From JAHEKD01 sp965204695 (GTDB lineage: Bacteria > Pseudomonadota > Gammaproteobacteria > Arenicellales > JAHEKD01), in NCBI GenBank assembly GCA_965204695.1, contig OZ242007.1, positions 4,774,001 to 4,838,000 on the forward strand: DNA of 64,000 bases, given 5' to 3'. A program made the translations under genes and the position numbers. Each line of letters opens with the position of its first letter. Positions within the stretch are counted from its first letter, which is position 1. The notes beneath the pieces are model-generated. The model saw only the letters and a program-made list of their open reading frames with translations, was not told where the DNA came from and ran no database searches. Of this stretch, positions 1-9,724 are shown piece after piece.

Positions 1-447
1 GCGACTCTTGTGCCTTACTTGCTTCTATTTGCAACACTCTTGTTTATATTCAGTCCTCAAATTAGTGTGTGGTTTTCTAAACATATTTCTTCCGGTAATT
101 ACATCTCTTTATTTATTTTATTCTTGTTCTGTATATATGGTGGGTATTTTGGGGCCGGATTAGGAATAATAATGTTGGGAGTTTTAAATATTATTGGTTT
201 ACATCACTTGCAGCAGGCAAATGGATTAAAAAATCTATTGTTAGCTTTGTTAACAGTTTTAGGAATTGGGGTATATAGTTCTGTTGGGTTAATCGCCTGG
301 TCACCTGCATTAATTATGATGTTAGGGGCTTGTGTTGGAGGCTTTTTTGGTGGGAAGCTAGCGAAATCAATTTCGGTTGAATCGCTTAGAAAAATAATAA
401 TTTTGATCGCAATATTATTAACTGCATATTACTTTTATAAAACTTAA
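1..447 (+). CDS. TauE/SafE-type membrane exporter, C-terminal part
   Basis: The reading frame is open from base 1, so the gene starts before the window; about 148 codons are visible. The protein is almost entirely hydrophobic, with about four membrane segments and glycine-rich turns (GGYFGAGLG near the start, GACVGGFFGG near the end), as in the second half of TauE/SafE permeases. That family is linked to export of sulfite or sulfonate-derived anions across the inner membrane. It is followed by an ABC transporter cluster that ends in a sulfatase, which fits a sulfur theme but does not prove it. Substrate is unknown. Confidence 0.75.
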   Translation, partial: ATLVPYLLLFATLLFIFSPQISVWFSKHISSGNYISLFILFLFCIYGGYFGAGLGIIMLGVLNIIGLHHLQQANGLKNLLLALLTVLGIGVYSSVGLIAWSPALIMMLGACVGGFFGGKLAKSISVESLRKIIILIAILLTAYYFYKT

Positions 448-592
448 GATTTTTATAGATAATCCTATCCAATAAAATTTCTTTTGTTACTGTTCTTTTC
501 CTAATGAAAATCACTCCTGAATTTATATCTAATTTAGCAAACAAAATATAGTTTATTGTTTTTCCTATCAGGGCCTAGGAGGCTGTTTTTTG

Positions 593-620
593 TTGACAAT
601 AAGCAGGATGGTGATAAAGT
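593..620 (+). promoter_or_regulatory. Possible sigma70 promoter for the first binding-protein gene
   Basis: A perfect -35 hexamer TTGACA (593-598) is followed after 16 bp by TAAAGT (615-620), a 4/6 match to a -10 box. It lies about 80 bp before the start codon at 700. The rest of the 448-699 gap shows no gene. Confidence 0.35.
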
Positions 621-699
621 TTTCGCTCTATCTTGCTTAGTCATAAGCAAATTAATGTTCACACTACGCAGAAAATAGTATTTTTAGGAGTTTAGTAGT

Positions 700-2310
700 A
701 TGCAAAATACACAAAATCAAGAGTTTTTTGACAAAATTCTCGAAGCCGGTAGAAAAAAAGAATTAACCAGAAGGCAGTTCATGACTCACGCGATGGCAGC
801 AGGTCTGACCATGACCGCAGCTTCCGCATTATGGACTAATAAAGTTTCAGCACAAACACCAGAGAAAGGCGGCAAGATAAGAATGGGCTTGCATGATGGT
901 AATACCTCGGATTCCTACGATCCAGGGATCTATGCCAGTACTCAGGATATTCAGCTTGCACATACTTATCGTAGTTATTTGACTATGATTACATCTGAAA
1001 ATGGTTTAGGGCCTGATATGGCGGATTCTTGGTCTGCAACGCCTGATGCAAAAACCTGGACTTTTGAATTAAACAAGGATGCGACATTTCATAGTGGTAA
1101 ATCGTTTACAGCCAAAGACGCGGTAGCTTCGTTAAATTTTCACCGTGGCGAAGCCTCAACTTCTGCGGCAAAACCATTGTTAGCGGATGTAACTGATATT
1201 AAAGCTGACGGTGACCATACGATTACGATTGAATTGTCACAAGGTTTTGCTGATTTGCCCTGGATTATGACTGACTATCACTTGACAATGTTGCCGGCCA
1301 AAGATGATGGTGGTATTGATTGGGAAAGTGGTGACGGTGCGGGGCCTTACGTTCTGAATAATTATGAGCCAGGTGTACGAGCTGATTTGACTCGTCACGA
1401 CGGTTGGCATAGAGAAGGTGCCTATGTTGATGCTGTAGAATTCACAGTACTTAACGACCCGAATGCTCGACAGACTGCTCTGATTACCGGTGATGTCGAT
1501 GCAGTGACCTCAGTTGACCGTAAAACCATGGCTTTGTTGGAGCGTAATCCAGACATTGCAGTAGAGAATCTACCTTCTGCATCAGCAGTAACATTGCCTA
1601 TGTTTTGTGATGTGGCTCCATTTGATAATGTGGATGTTCGATTGGCACTTAAATACGCTATCAATCGAGAAGACATTATCGAAAAGATTCTGTTTGGAAC
1701 CGGTACAATGGGTAACGATTTTCATCTCGCACCGACTATGCCTTACTATCCTGATCTTGAACAACGGCCTTATGATCCAGATAAAGCTAAATTTCATTTG
1801 AAACAAGCCGGTCTCGATTCGCTTTCTGTTGATCTATCAGCTGCAGACAGTGTCATGCCTGGCGCTGTGGATATGTGCGTACTTTTTAGTGAGCACGCTA
1901 AAGCAGCCGGTATCAATGTTAATGTTGTGCGTGAACCGGCAGATGGTTATTGGTCTGATGTATGGTTGGTTAAACCGTTTGTATTTGTGACCTGGGGAGC
2001 ACGTCCAACGCCAGATAATATGTTTACATTGGCGTATAAGCACGACGCGGCCTGGAATGAATCACATTGGAAAAATGAGCGTTTTAACGAGTTGTTGTTA
2101 CAGGCAAAGGCAGAGCTTGACGACACTCTACGTGCAGAAATGTATAAAGAGATGTGTGAACTTGCTCGCGATGATGGCGGTACAATTATTCCGTTTTTCC
2201 GCAATTATGTTTACGCACGTCGTAGTAATTTACAACGCGGACCAAATGTTGCGACAAGTTGGGAAGCTGACGGCGCGAGGTTTGCTGGCCGCTGGTGGTT
2301 TACATCATAA
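700..2310 (+). CDS. Oligopeptide-type ABC transporter substrate-binding protein (Tat-exported), paralogue 1
   Basis: 536 aa, family 5 extracellular solute-binding protein (DppA/OppA-like). A twin-arginine motif (TRRQFM, Arg24-Arg25) is followed by a hydrophobic stretch and a likely cleavage site near residue 51, so the protein should be exported folded by Tat. About 20 polar residues precede the Tat motif, as in the two paralogues downstream. It should capture a peptide-like or amine ligand in the periplasm and pass it to the permeases encoded next. It is clearly more diverged from paralogues 2 and 3 than those are from each other. The start is supported by AGGAG about 10 bp upstream. Ligand not predictable. 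Confidence 0.9.
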   Translation: MQNTQNQEFFDKILEAGRKKELTRRQFMTHAMAAGLTMTAASALWTNKVSAQTPEKGGKIRMGLHDGNTSDSYDPGIYASTQDIQLAHTYRSYLTMITSENGLGPDMADSWSATPDAKTWTFELNKDATFHSGKSFTAKDAVASLNFHRGEASTSAAKPLLADVTDIKADGDHTITIELSQGFADLPWIMTDYHLTMLPAKDDGGIDWESGDGAGPYVLNNYEPGVRADLTRHDGWHREGAYVDAVEFTVLNDPNARQTALITGDVDAVTSVDRKTMALLERNPDIAVENLPSASAVTLPMFCDVAPFDNVDVRLALKYAINREDIIEKILFGTGTMGNDFHLAPTMPYYPDLEQRPYDPDKAKFHLKQAGLDSLSVDLSAADSVMPGAVDMCVLFSEHAKAAGINVNVVREPADGYWSDVWLVKPFVFVTWGARPTPDNMFTLAYKHDAAWNESHWKNERFNELLLQAKAELDDTLRAEMYKEMCELARDDGGTIIPFFRNYVYARRSNLQRGPNVATSWEADGARFAGRWWFTS

Positions 2311-2324
2311 TAGTTTAATGTGTT

Positions 2325-2358
2325 AAAACAGGGTTTCATATGAAACCCTGTTTTGTAT
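2325..2358 (+). terminator. Hairpin terminator between binding protein 1 and the permease genes
   Basis: Near-perfect palindrome with arms AAAACAGGGTTTCA (2325-2338) and TGAAACCCTGTTTT (2341-2354), ending in a short T run. It lies 15 bp after the stop codon. Partial read-through here would give more binding protein than permease, a common design in ABC operons. Confidence 0.75.
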
Positions 2359-2446
2359 TAAACTCTAGTATTCATGTTTGGTAGGGCTTAAGATAGATAA
2401 CTTTCAAACATTCACATTCACAACCTAAAGAGACGGGAGAAGATTA

Positions 2447-3403
2447 ATGAATGATGTACTGCAAATCATCGTCAAGCGATTGGGTTTAGGCCTAGTCACC
2501 TTGTTGGTGATTTCCCTTATTATATTTGGTGCGGTTGAACTGCTGCCGGGTGATTTGGCTCAGGCCATATTGGGGCAGGCCGCGACGGAGGAAACTGTTG
2601 CCGCAATGCGAGCAGAGCTTGGCTTAGACCGCCCGGCACCCGTTCGTTATCTAGCCTGGTTACAAGGTGCTGTGGTCGGTGATTTCGGTAATTCACTGGC
2701 TAGCGGAATCCCGGTTACCGAGTTAATAGGACCACGTTTTAAAAATACTTTGTTCCTGGCTTTATATGCGGCAGTGATTGCAGTGCCAATCGCAATTATG
2801 CTTGGTGTATTGGCTGCTTTATACAGAAACTCTGTGTTTGATCGCGTCGCTAATGTATTAACATTAACCTCGATTTCATCACCAGAGTTTTTTCTGGGTT
2901 ATATTCTGGTTCTATTTCTAGCGGTTAAGAATTCGTTCTTTCCAGCTATATCGAGTTTATCTGAGGATATGAGTTTTGCGGATAAACTACATAGAGTATT
3001 CCTCCCGGCTCTGACGTTAGTACTTGTGGTTGTCGCTCATATGATGCGCATGACCAGGGCTGCAATCATTAATTTGTTAGCTTCGCCCTATATCGAAATG
3101 GCGCGGTTGAAAGGTACGCCGCAACGTAAAGTTATTACTCACCACGCATTACCAAATGCCTGGGCACCAGTCATCAATGTTGTTGCTTTAAACCTTGCTT
3201 ATTTAATAACAGGTGTGGTCTTGGTGGAAGTGGTTTTTGTTTATCCTGGCATTGGACAGCTTTTAGTTGACAGTGTAACCAAGCGGGATTTTCCAGTGGT
3301 GCAGGCTTGTTGTTTGGTTTTTGCAGCAACATATATTATTTTAAACTTGGCGGCGGATGTCGGTTCTATACTGACTAACCCACGTCTACGTCACCCTAAA
3401 TAA
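2447..3403 (+). CDS. ABC transporter permease, DppB/OppB type
   Basis: 318 aa inner-membrane permease with about six membrane helices. It carries the N-terminal pattern of the DppB family (ELLPGD, then GLDRP around residues 60-65) and the EAA-type cytoplasmic loop (EMARLKGTPQRKV, about residues 216-228) that contacts the ATPase. It pairs with the DppC-type permease that begins 10 bp after its stop. GGGAG just before the ATG supports the start. Part of an operon with the permease and ATPase genes that follow. Confidence 0.92.
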   Translation: MNDVLQIIVKRLGLGLVTLLVISLIIFGAVELLPGDLAQAILGQAATEETVAAMRAELGLDRPAPVRYLAWLQGAVVGDFGNSLASGIPVTELIGPRFKNTLFLALYAAVIAVPIAIMLGVLAALYRNSVFDRVANVLTLTSISSPEFFLGYILVLFLAVKNSFFPAISSLSEDMSFADKLHRVFLPALTLVLVVVAHMMRMTRAAIINLLASPYIEMARLKGTPQRKVITHHALPNAWAPVINVVALNLAYLITGVVLVEVVFVYPGIGQLLVDSVTKRDFPVVQACCLVFAATYIILNLAADVGSILTNPRLRHPK

Positions 3404-3413
3404 GGAGTAAATC

Positions 3414-4475
3414 ATGAGTCCTTTTGTTGTTGGCTATTACGCCTTATTAATCGGAGCGGCCTGTGTTGCTGCCTATTTTAAAAACCGTACTGCATTTTTG
3501 CTTTTGTTCTCTTTAATGATGGCTTCTTTCGTCGTTGGTTTGGTCGGGGGTGAAAATGCACTTTGGACTATCACAGTTGCTGCAGGGATAATCGCTGCTT
3601 CAGCAGGTATAGCCTTTACTTTCAGAGAGTTTTTAACTCTTTCTCTTAAAGGTGAAGCCCAGAAGGCGATAAAGTCTGCGCCTTTAACGGCTACATTTGG
3701 TTTGTTTATGATCATGATTTATATCATCGCGGCAGTTTTTGCGCCGATTATTGCTCCATTTGGTGAGGCAGAAGTTGTGGGTTCATCATTCGCTCCAGCT
3801 GATGAAGTCATGTTGCTGGGTGGTGATCAACTGGGTAGAGACATGTTCAGCCGTTTAGTATATGGAGCCCGAAATACGGTTGGATTAGCATTAATTACGA
3901 CTTCCCTGGCTTTTTTGATTGGCACTTCGCTGGGATTACTGGCAGCTGTAAAAGGCGGCTGGTTTGATCAATTTTTAGCGCGTGCAGTTGATGTGTTAAT
4001 GTCAATTCCATCGTTGGTCTTTGCACTATTACTTTTAAGTATTTTTGGAACAAACATATACACACTTATTATTATCATAGCGATAATTTATACTCCGCCC
4101 GTGTTTCGACTGGCACGAGCTGTTGCCGGGAATATAGTTGTTATGGATTATATAGAGGCAGCAAGGTTGCGTGGTGAAAAAGCCTGGCATCTTATTCTTA
4201 AAGAAATTCTACCTAATGCGTCTGCGCCGCTAATTGCTGAATTTGGTTTGCGTTTTTGTTTTGTATTTCTATTGATTTCCGGACTTTCATTCTTAGGTCT
4301 AGGATTGCAGCCACCAACTGCTGATTGGGGATCAATGGTGAAAGAAAATGCAACCTTAATCTCATTCGGTGAAATTACACCGCTTATCCCGGCTGCGGCA
4401 ATTGCTTTGTTAACCGTATCAATTAACTTCGTTGTCGACTGGATGCTGTATCGTTCATCCGGCCTGAAATCATAA
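3414..4475 (+). CDS. ABC transporter permease, DppC/OppC type, with extra N-terminal membrane region
   Basis: 353 aa. The core from about residue 90 onward is a typical DppC permease: GGDQLGRDMFSRLVYGAR in the periplasmic region and an EAA loop (EAARLRGEKAWHLILKEILP). Ahead of it lie about 85 extra residues with roughly three hydrophobic segments, where most DppC proteins have one short N-terminal helix. The start has AAGGAG 8-10 bp upstream, so the extension looks genuinely translated. It forms the membrane channel with the upstream DppB-type permease; the ATPase gene begins 16 bp downstream. Confidence 0.9.
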   Translation: MSPFVVGYYALLIGAACVAAYFKNRTAFLLLFSLMMASFVVGLVGGENALWTITVAAGIIAASAGIAFTFREFLTLSLKGEAQKAIKSAPLTATFGLFMIMIYIIAAVFAPIIAPFGEAEVVGSSFAPADEVMLLGGDQLGRDMFSRLVYGARNTVGLALITTSLAFLIGTSLGLLAAVKGGWFDQFLARAVDVLMSIPSLVFALLLLSIFGTNIYTLIIIIAIIYTPPVFRLARAVAGNIVVMDYIEAARLRGEKAWHLILKEILPNASAPLIAEFGLRFCFVFLLISGLSFLGLGLQPPTADWGSMVKENATLISFGEITPLIPAAAIALLTVSINFVVDWMLYRSSGLKS

Positions 4476-4491
4476 TCCTGAGGAATGAATC

Positions 4492-6150
4492 ATGACTAGA
4501 GAAAAAGATGTCCTACTAAAAATTAAGGACTTACGTATCGAGGCCTTTGCTGACGACAAATGGTTTGAAATCGTTCACGGTGTTGATCTGACCTTACACC
4601 GTGGTGAAGTATTAGGCTTGATCGGTGAGTCTGGGGCCGGAAAATCGACAATTGGACTGGCGGCAATGGGTTTTGCACGGGATGGTTGTCGAATTTCAGG
4701 TGGCAGTGTTGAATTCGATGGTATCGAATTAACCACTTCACCTCGTGCTGACCTGCGCGCATTACGTGGTGCACGAATTGCCTATGTAGCACAATCTGCT
4801 GCAGCATCATTCAATCCTGCACACAAATTAATTGATCAGCATACAGAAGCTCCTGTTCACTATCGCATTAAGAAGCGCTTGGAAAGCCAGGAAGATGCAA
4901 TGGAACTTTACGCTAAATTGCGCTTACCTAATCCAGAGGAAATTGGCTTTCGGTATCCTCACCAAGTGTCGGGTGGGCAGCTGCAGCGAGCCATGACTGC
5001 TATGGCGATGAGCTGTCGGCCTGATTTGATTATATTTGACGAGCCCACAACAGCTTTGGATGTGACTACTCAAATAGAGGTTTTGGCTTCAATCAGGGAT
5101 ATTGTTGATCAGTTCAATACTGCTGCGATCTATATCACCCACGACTTGGCAGTTGTTGCACAAATGGCTGATACGATCAAAGTCTTGTTGCGTGGTGATG
5201 AAGTTGAAGAAGCCGATACACGGACTATGCTGGATAATCCTAAAGAGGATTATACTAAGTCCCTTTGGGCGGTTCGAAGCTTTGAGCGCCCGCAAAAGCC
5301 AGTGCCACCCGCTGATGAAGTTCCGGTGGTGTCGGTGACGGATGTTGATGCATCTTATGATGGTGTCAACCAAATCCTTACTGATGTGAGCTTTGATATT
5401 TATGCTGGCAGAACTGTAGCGGTAGTGGGTGAATCAGGTTCCGGTAAATCGACTACTGCCCGGGTAATTACCGGATTGTTACCTCAATCTAAAGGTGAGG
5501 TAAGATTCCGAGGCGAGTTATTACCTGTGCGTTATCAGGATCGTACCAAGGATCAACTACGTCAGGCACAAATGATTTATCAAATGGCTGATACAGCTCT
5601 TAACCCAAAATCGCGTATTTGTGATTTAATCGGACGTCCAGCTGCTTTTTACGGTGAGTTAAAAGGTACTGAACTGAAAAAACGAGTCGATGAATTGCTT
5701 GATTTGATTGAGCTGGAGCCTAAAAAATATTACTTTCGTTATCCTTCAGAGCTTTCCGGTGGACAAAAACAACGTATTGGTATAGCTCGAGCACTGGCAG
5801 CTGATCCAACGTTTATCGTCTGTGATGAGGTCACAAGTGCTTTGGACCAACTTGTTGCAGAAGGTATTTTGCGGTTGCTCGATAATCTGCAGAAAGAGTT
5901 GGATTTGGCTTATATGTTTATTACTCATGATCTAGCAACTGTTCGGTCTATTGCAGATCACGTGGTTGTAATGAAAGAAGGGCGTGTAGTAGAGCAGGGT
6001 CCTAAGGATGAGATGTTTACACCACCACATGATCCATACACAGACTTGCTATTGTCCTCAGTGCCAGAAATGGATCCAGATTGGTTAACTACGTTACTAG
6101 AAGAACGTGGCGTTGACAATGTGGGTGAGGCTGCTCATAAGCATATGTAA
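4492..6150 (+). CDS. ABC transporter ATPase with two fused nucleotide-binding domains (DppD-DppF type)
   Basis: 552 aa with two complete ABC domains in tandem. Walker A 1 is GESGAGKST (about residues 45-53) with signature VSGGQ and Walker B LIIFDEP; Walker A 2 is GESGSGKST (about 312-321) with signature LSGGQ and Walker B FIVCDE. The fusion replaces the separate DppD and DppF subunits. It powers import through the two permeases encoded directly upstream. Both ATP sites look intact. AGGA about 10 bp before the ATG supports the start. Confidence 0.93.
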   Translation: MTREKDVLLKIKDLRIEAFADDKWFEIVHGVDLTLHRGEVLGLIGESGAGKSTIGLAAMGFARDGCRISGGSVEFDGIELTTSPRADLRALRGARIAYVAQSAAASFNPAHKLIDQHTEAPVHYRIKKRLESQEDAMELYAKLRLPNPEEIGFRYPHQVSGGQLQRAMTAMAMSCRPDLIIFDEPTTALDVTTQIEVLASIRDIVDQFNTAAIYITHDLAVVAQMADTIKVLLRGDEVEEADTRTMLDNPKEDYTKSLWAVRSFERPQKPVPPADEVPVVSVTDVDASYDGVNQILTDVSFDIYAGRTVAVVGESGSGKSTTARVITGLLPQSKGEVRFRGELLPVRYQDRTKDQLRQAQMIYQMADTALNPKSRICDLIGRPAAFYGELKGTELKKRVDELLDLIELEPKKYYFRYPSELSGGQKQRIGIARALAADPTFIVCDEVTSALDQLVAEGILRLLDNLQKELDLAYMFITHDLATVRSIADHVVVMKEGRVVEQGPKDEMFTPPHDPYTDLLLSSVPEMDPDWLTTLLEERGVDNVGEAAHKHM

Positions 6151-6189
6151 TATTTGTAATACTTGATTCGGTATTCTCAATTTACAATC

Positions 6190-6228
6190 AAAAGCATCAA
6201 GGTATTCACTTTGATGCTTTTGTTATTT
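6190..6228 (+). terminator. Rho-independent terminator after the ATPase gene
   Basis: Stem AAAAGCATCAA (6190-6200) pairs with TTGATGCTTTT (6211-6221) across a 10-nt loop and runs into a T-rich tail. It separates the permease-ATPase operon from the next binding-protein gene. Confidence 0.75.
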
Positions 6229-6271
6229 TAGTGTCTTAAGACAATATTATTTTTCTATTAGGAGTTTTTAT

Positions 6272-7888
6272 ATGAATGAAAAAGTAGCACAGGGGATTGT
6301 TTCAGGCTTACTGAAACAGGGTCGTTCAAACCGAATTTCCCGCCGTGAATTTATGCAAGGCATGATTGCAACTGGTATGACAGTGGCCTCGGCATCATCT
6401 TTATGGTCCACGGAAGTTATGGCTCAAACACCCAAAAAGGGCGGTCATTTTCGAGTTGCTAAAGGCCATGGTGGCACCACTGATACCCTCGATCCGGGTC
6501 ATCATGAAAATGGATTTACTATTGCCATGGTACAAGGTGTCAACAATTACCTAACGGAAGTTGATGCTGCTGGTGGGGTTGTACCTGAAATTGCTGAAAG
6601 CTGGGAAGCTTCAGATGATGCCTCAACCTGGACCTTCAAAATTAGAGAGGGCGTAACTTTTCATAATGGTAAGGATGTTACAGCTGAGGACGTTGTTGCC
6701 TCAATAAACCATCACCGTGGTGAAGCAACTCAATCAGCAGCAAAACCAATTCTTGCTGGCATTACTGAAATCAAGGCAGATGGCAGTCATACTGTAGTAG
6801 TAAATCTTGATGGCGGTAATGCTGATTTTCCATTTATCGTTTCTGACTATCATGTGCCGATTAAACCGGCTAATGCTGATGGCACTATGGACTGGGAGTC
6901 AGGTGTAGGTTGTGGTGCCTACGTGATGAAGAAGTTTGACCCAGGTGTGCGTCTGGATTTGGAAAAAAATCCCGATTACTGGAAATCAGACCGAGGACAC
7001 TTTGATTCTATTGAGCAAATTGCGATTACGGACCCGGCCTCTAGAACTAACGCCTTGGTGTCAGGCGAAGCCGACACGATTGATCGTGTTGATTTAAAAA
7101 CAGTTAGTTTGTTGGCTCGTAATCCGGCTATCAAGATTCATCAAGTGCAAGGTACCTTGCATTATACTTTTCCGATGAATATGGGTGTGGCGCCTTTTGA
7201 CAACGTAGATGTCAGACGTGCGCTTAAGCATGCTATTAATCGCCAGGAAATTGTCGATAAGGTACTTCAGGGTTATGGTTCAATTGGTAATGATCATCCA
7301 ATTGGTCCTGGCCAGCAGTTTTATGCAACAGATCTTCCTCAGACACCTTACGATCCAGATAAAGCAAAAGCGTTTCTCAAAGCAGCCGGTATGGATTCAC
7401 TAACAGTTGATTTCAATGTGGCTGATGCGGCTTTTGCAGGTGCTGTAGATGCTGCTGTATTGTATGCAGAACATGCCAAACCTGCGGGTATTAACATTAA
7501 TGTTGTACGCGAACCTAATGATGGGTACTGGGGTAACGTTTGGATGAAAAAGCCATTTGTAGCCAGTTATTGGAGTGGCCGGCCAACTGTAGACTGGATG
7601 TTTGCCACCGCTTACGCTGCGGGTGTGCCCTGGAATGAATCATTCTTTGAACATGAGCGTTTCAATGAATTGCTAGTTCTCGGCCGTGCTGAATTAGATG
7701 AAGCCAAACGCGCTGAAATCTATTATGAAGCACAGAAGATCATGAACGATGAGGGTGCATCTGTTGTGCCTATGTTCGCTGCTTATGTATTCGCTACGTC
7801 AGATAAAGTAGGATATGCTGAACCATTCTCATCAGTTTGGGATATGGATGGTGAACGTGCATTTGAACGTTGGTGGTTAAATTCATAA
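6272..7888 (+). CDS. Oligopeptide-type ABC transporter substrate-binding protein (Tat-exported), paralogue 2
   Basis: 538 aa family 5 solute-binding protein with a Tat motif (SRREFM, Arg24-Arg25), a hydrophobic segment and probable cleavage after MAQ near residue 52. Conserved patches shared with paralogues 1 and 3 include the regions around APFDNVDVR and NINVVREPNDGYW. It resembles paralogue 3 strongly by eye, suggesting a tandem duplication. It sits between two terminators, so it is probably a separate transcript feeding the same permease. Preceded by AGGAG. Confidence 0.9.
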   Translation: MNEKVAQGIVSGLLKQGRSNRISRREFMQGMIATGMTVASASSLWSTEVMAQTPKKGGHFRVAKGHGGTTDTLDPGHHENGFTIAMVQGVNNYLTEVDAAGGVVPEIAESWEASDDASTWTFKIREGVTFHNGKDVTAEDVVASINHHRGEATQSAAKPILAGITEIKADGSHTVVVNLDGGNADFPFIVSDYHVPIKPANADGTMDWESGVGCGAYVMKKFDPGVRLDLEKNPDYWKSDRGHFDSIEQIAITDPASRTNALVSGEADTIDRVDLKTVSLLARNPAIKIHQVQGTLHYTFPMNMGVAPFDNVDVRRALKHAINRQEIVDKVLQGYGSIGNDHPIGPGQQFYATDLPQTPYDPDKAKAFLKAAGMDSLTVDFNVADAAFAGAVDAAVLYAEHAKPAGININVVREPNDGYWGNVWMKKPFVASYWSGRPTVDWMFATAYAAGVPWNESFFEHERFNELLVLGRAELDEAKRAEIYYEAQKIMNDEGASVVPMFAAYVFATSDKVGYAEPFSSVWDMDGERAFERWWLNS

Positions 7889-7913
7889 GCTTTTCAACTA
7901 AACATCAAATCTT

Positions 7914-7941
7914 AAAAGCCGGACTAGTTCCGGCTTTTTTT
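7914..7941 (+). terminator. Rho-independent terminator after binding protein 2
   Basis: Stem AAAAGCCGGA (7914-7923), loop CTAG, then TTCCGGCTTTT followed by a run of T. Strong canonical form. Confidence 0.85.
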
Positions 7942-8043
7942 GGAATTTCAGGCTAGGTTTGCTATAGTGTTTTGCCTCTTTCATAAAAATTTTTATGAAT
8001 ACACACATTTTCAAGCAACGAAAATCACACGGAGTTAGATTTT

Positions 8044-9657
8044 ATGAATGACAGAGATACACAGAAAATTATATCGGGGTTATTAGAACAGGGCCGGAAT
8101 AAAAAGATTTCCCGACGTGAGTTTATGCAAACAGCCGTTGCAGTGGGAACAACGATTACCGCAGCATCTTCGCTATGGTCAACCGGGGTTGAGGCTCAGA
8201 CTCCTAAAAAAGGCGGAAAATTTCGAATAGGTAAAGCCCACGGGCAAACTAGTGATGCGCTGGATCCCGGTACCTGGGAAAATGGCTTTATGCTATCGCG
8301 TGGTTATGCCGTAAATGGATATCTAACTGAGGTCACAAATGAAAGTTCAGTGGAACCCGGTTTAGCTGAAAATTGGGAAGCATCAGATGATGCATCAACT
8401 TGGACTTTTAAACTTAGACCAGGAGTGACCTTTCATAATGGCAAAGAAGTCACCGCCGCTGATGTGGTTGATTCGATTAATCATCATCGTGGAGAAGCAT
8501 CCCAATCCGCAGCTAAGCCCATAGTTCAACCGGTAACCGATGTTAAGGCAGACGGTAAGCATACAGTTGTTTTTGAACTTGAAGCGGGCAATGCTGACTT
8601 CCCATTTATTATGACGGATTATCATCTGGCAATATTACCCTCTAACGGTGATGGCACAATTGATTGGCAATCGGGTATAGGTTGTGCAGGCTATGTGCAG
8701 AAGAATTTTGAACCGGGTGTTCGTTTGGATCTAGATAAGAATCCGGATTATTGGAAATCGGATCGTGCTCATTTCGATAGTGTTGAACAAATTTCAATTA
8801 TCGATCCGGCCTCTCGAACCAATGCATTGGTATCTGGTGAAGTCGATACCATAGACAGGGTTGATCTAAAGACTGTAGCCTTGTTGCAGCGTAAACCGGG
8901 TATCAAGCTTAACCAAGTTACGGGAACACAGCACTTTACTTTCCCAATGCGTACTAATATCGCGCCATTTGATAATAACGATGTCCGTTTAGCATTGAAA
9001 TATGCGATCAAACGTGAAGAGATTGTAGAAAAGATTTTGCAAGGTTTTGGTGAGGTCGGTAATGATCATCCAATTGGTTCAGGCCAGCAGTTTTATGCTA
9101 AAGATCTTGAACAAACCAGTTACGATCCTAAGCGTGCAAAAGAACACCTTAAAAAAGCGGGTATGGATTCCTTAAGTGTGGATTTGCATGTGGCCGATGC
9201 GGCTTTTGCAGGCGCGGTGGATGCGGGTGTGTTATTCGCTGAACATGCTAAACCAGCCGGAATTAATATTAATGTTGTACGTGAACCGAACGATGGCTAT
9301 TGGTCCAATGTTTGGAATTCAAAACCATTCTGTGCATGTTATTGGGGCGGACGGCCTACGGCTGACTGGATGTTCTCAACAGCTTATGCATCTGGTGTGC
9401 CGTGGAATGATACGGTATTTGAAAACGAACGCTTTAATGAACTGTTGGTAATAGCCAGAGCAGAATTGGATACTGAAAAACGTCGACAAATGTATTTTGA
9501 AATGCAGCAAATTCTGAATCAACAAGGTGGCACGATTGTGCCAATGTTTGCTTCTTTTGTGTTTGCGACTTCAGATAAACTAGGTTTTGTTGAACCGCTT
9601 GCTTCCAATTGGGACATGGATGGTGAACGTTCTATCGAGCGTTGGTGGTTTGCTTAA
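8044..9657 (+). CDS. Oligopeptide-type ABC transporter substrate-binding protein (Tat-exported), paralogue 3
   Basis: 537 aa family 5 solute-binding protein. Tat motif SRREFM (Arg24-Arg25), then a hydrophobic stretch and likely cleavage around residue 52. It is the nearest relative of paralogue 2 and has no permease of its own nearby, so it likely shares the upstream transporter with a different ligand preference. Its own terminators before and after suggest independent expression. GGAG precedes the start codon. Confidence 0.9.
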   Translation: MNDRDTQKIISGLLEQGRNKKISRREFMQTAVAVGTTITAASSLWSTGVEAQTPKKGGKFRIGKAHGQTSDALDPGTWENGFMLSRGYAVNGYLTEVTNESSVEPGLAENWEASDDASTWTFKLRPGVTFHNGKEVTAADVVDSINHHRGEASQSAAKPIVQPVTDVKADGKHTVVFELEAGNADFPFIMTDYHLAILPSNGDGTIDWQSGIGCAGYVQKNFEPGVRLDLDKNPDYWKSDRAHFDSVEQISIIDPASRTNALVSGEVDTIDRVDLKTVALLQRKPGIKLNQVTGTQHFTFPMRTNIAPFDNNDVRLALKYAIKREEIVEKILQGFGEVGNDHPIGSGQQFYAKDLEQTSYDPKRAKEHLKKAGMDSLSVDLHVADAAFAGAVDAGVLFAEHAKPAGININVVREPNDGYWSNVWNSKPFCACYWGGRPTADWMFSTAYASGVPWNDTVFENERFNELLVIARAELDTEKRRQMYFEMQQILNQQGGTIVPMFASFVFATSDKLGFVEPLASNWDMDGERSIERWWFA

Positions 9658-9684
9658 TTCCTATTATTCAACTTATCATAGAAC

Positions 9685-9712
9685 AAGCCAGTGTATGCTG
9701 GCTTTTTCTTTT
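9685..9712 (+). terminator. Terminator between binding protein 3 and the convergent sulfatase gene
   Basis: Stem AAGCCAG (9685-9691), loop TGTATG, CTGGCTT (9698-9704), then TTTCTTTT. It ends the plus-strand unit just before the 3' end of the minus-strand sulfatase gene. Confidence 0.75.
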
Positions 9713-9724
9713 GATTAAGTGATT

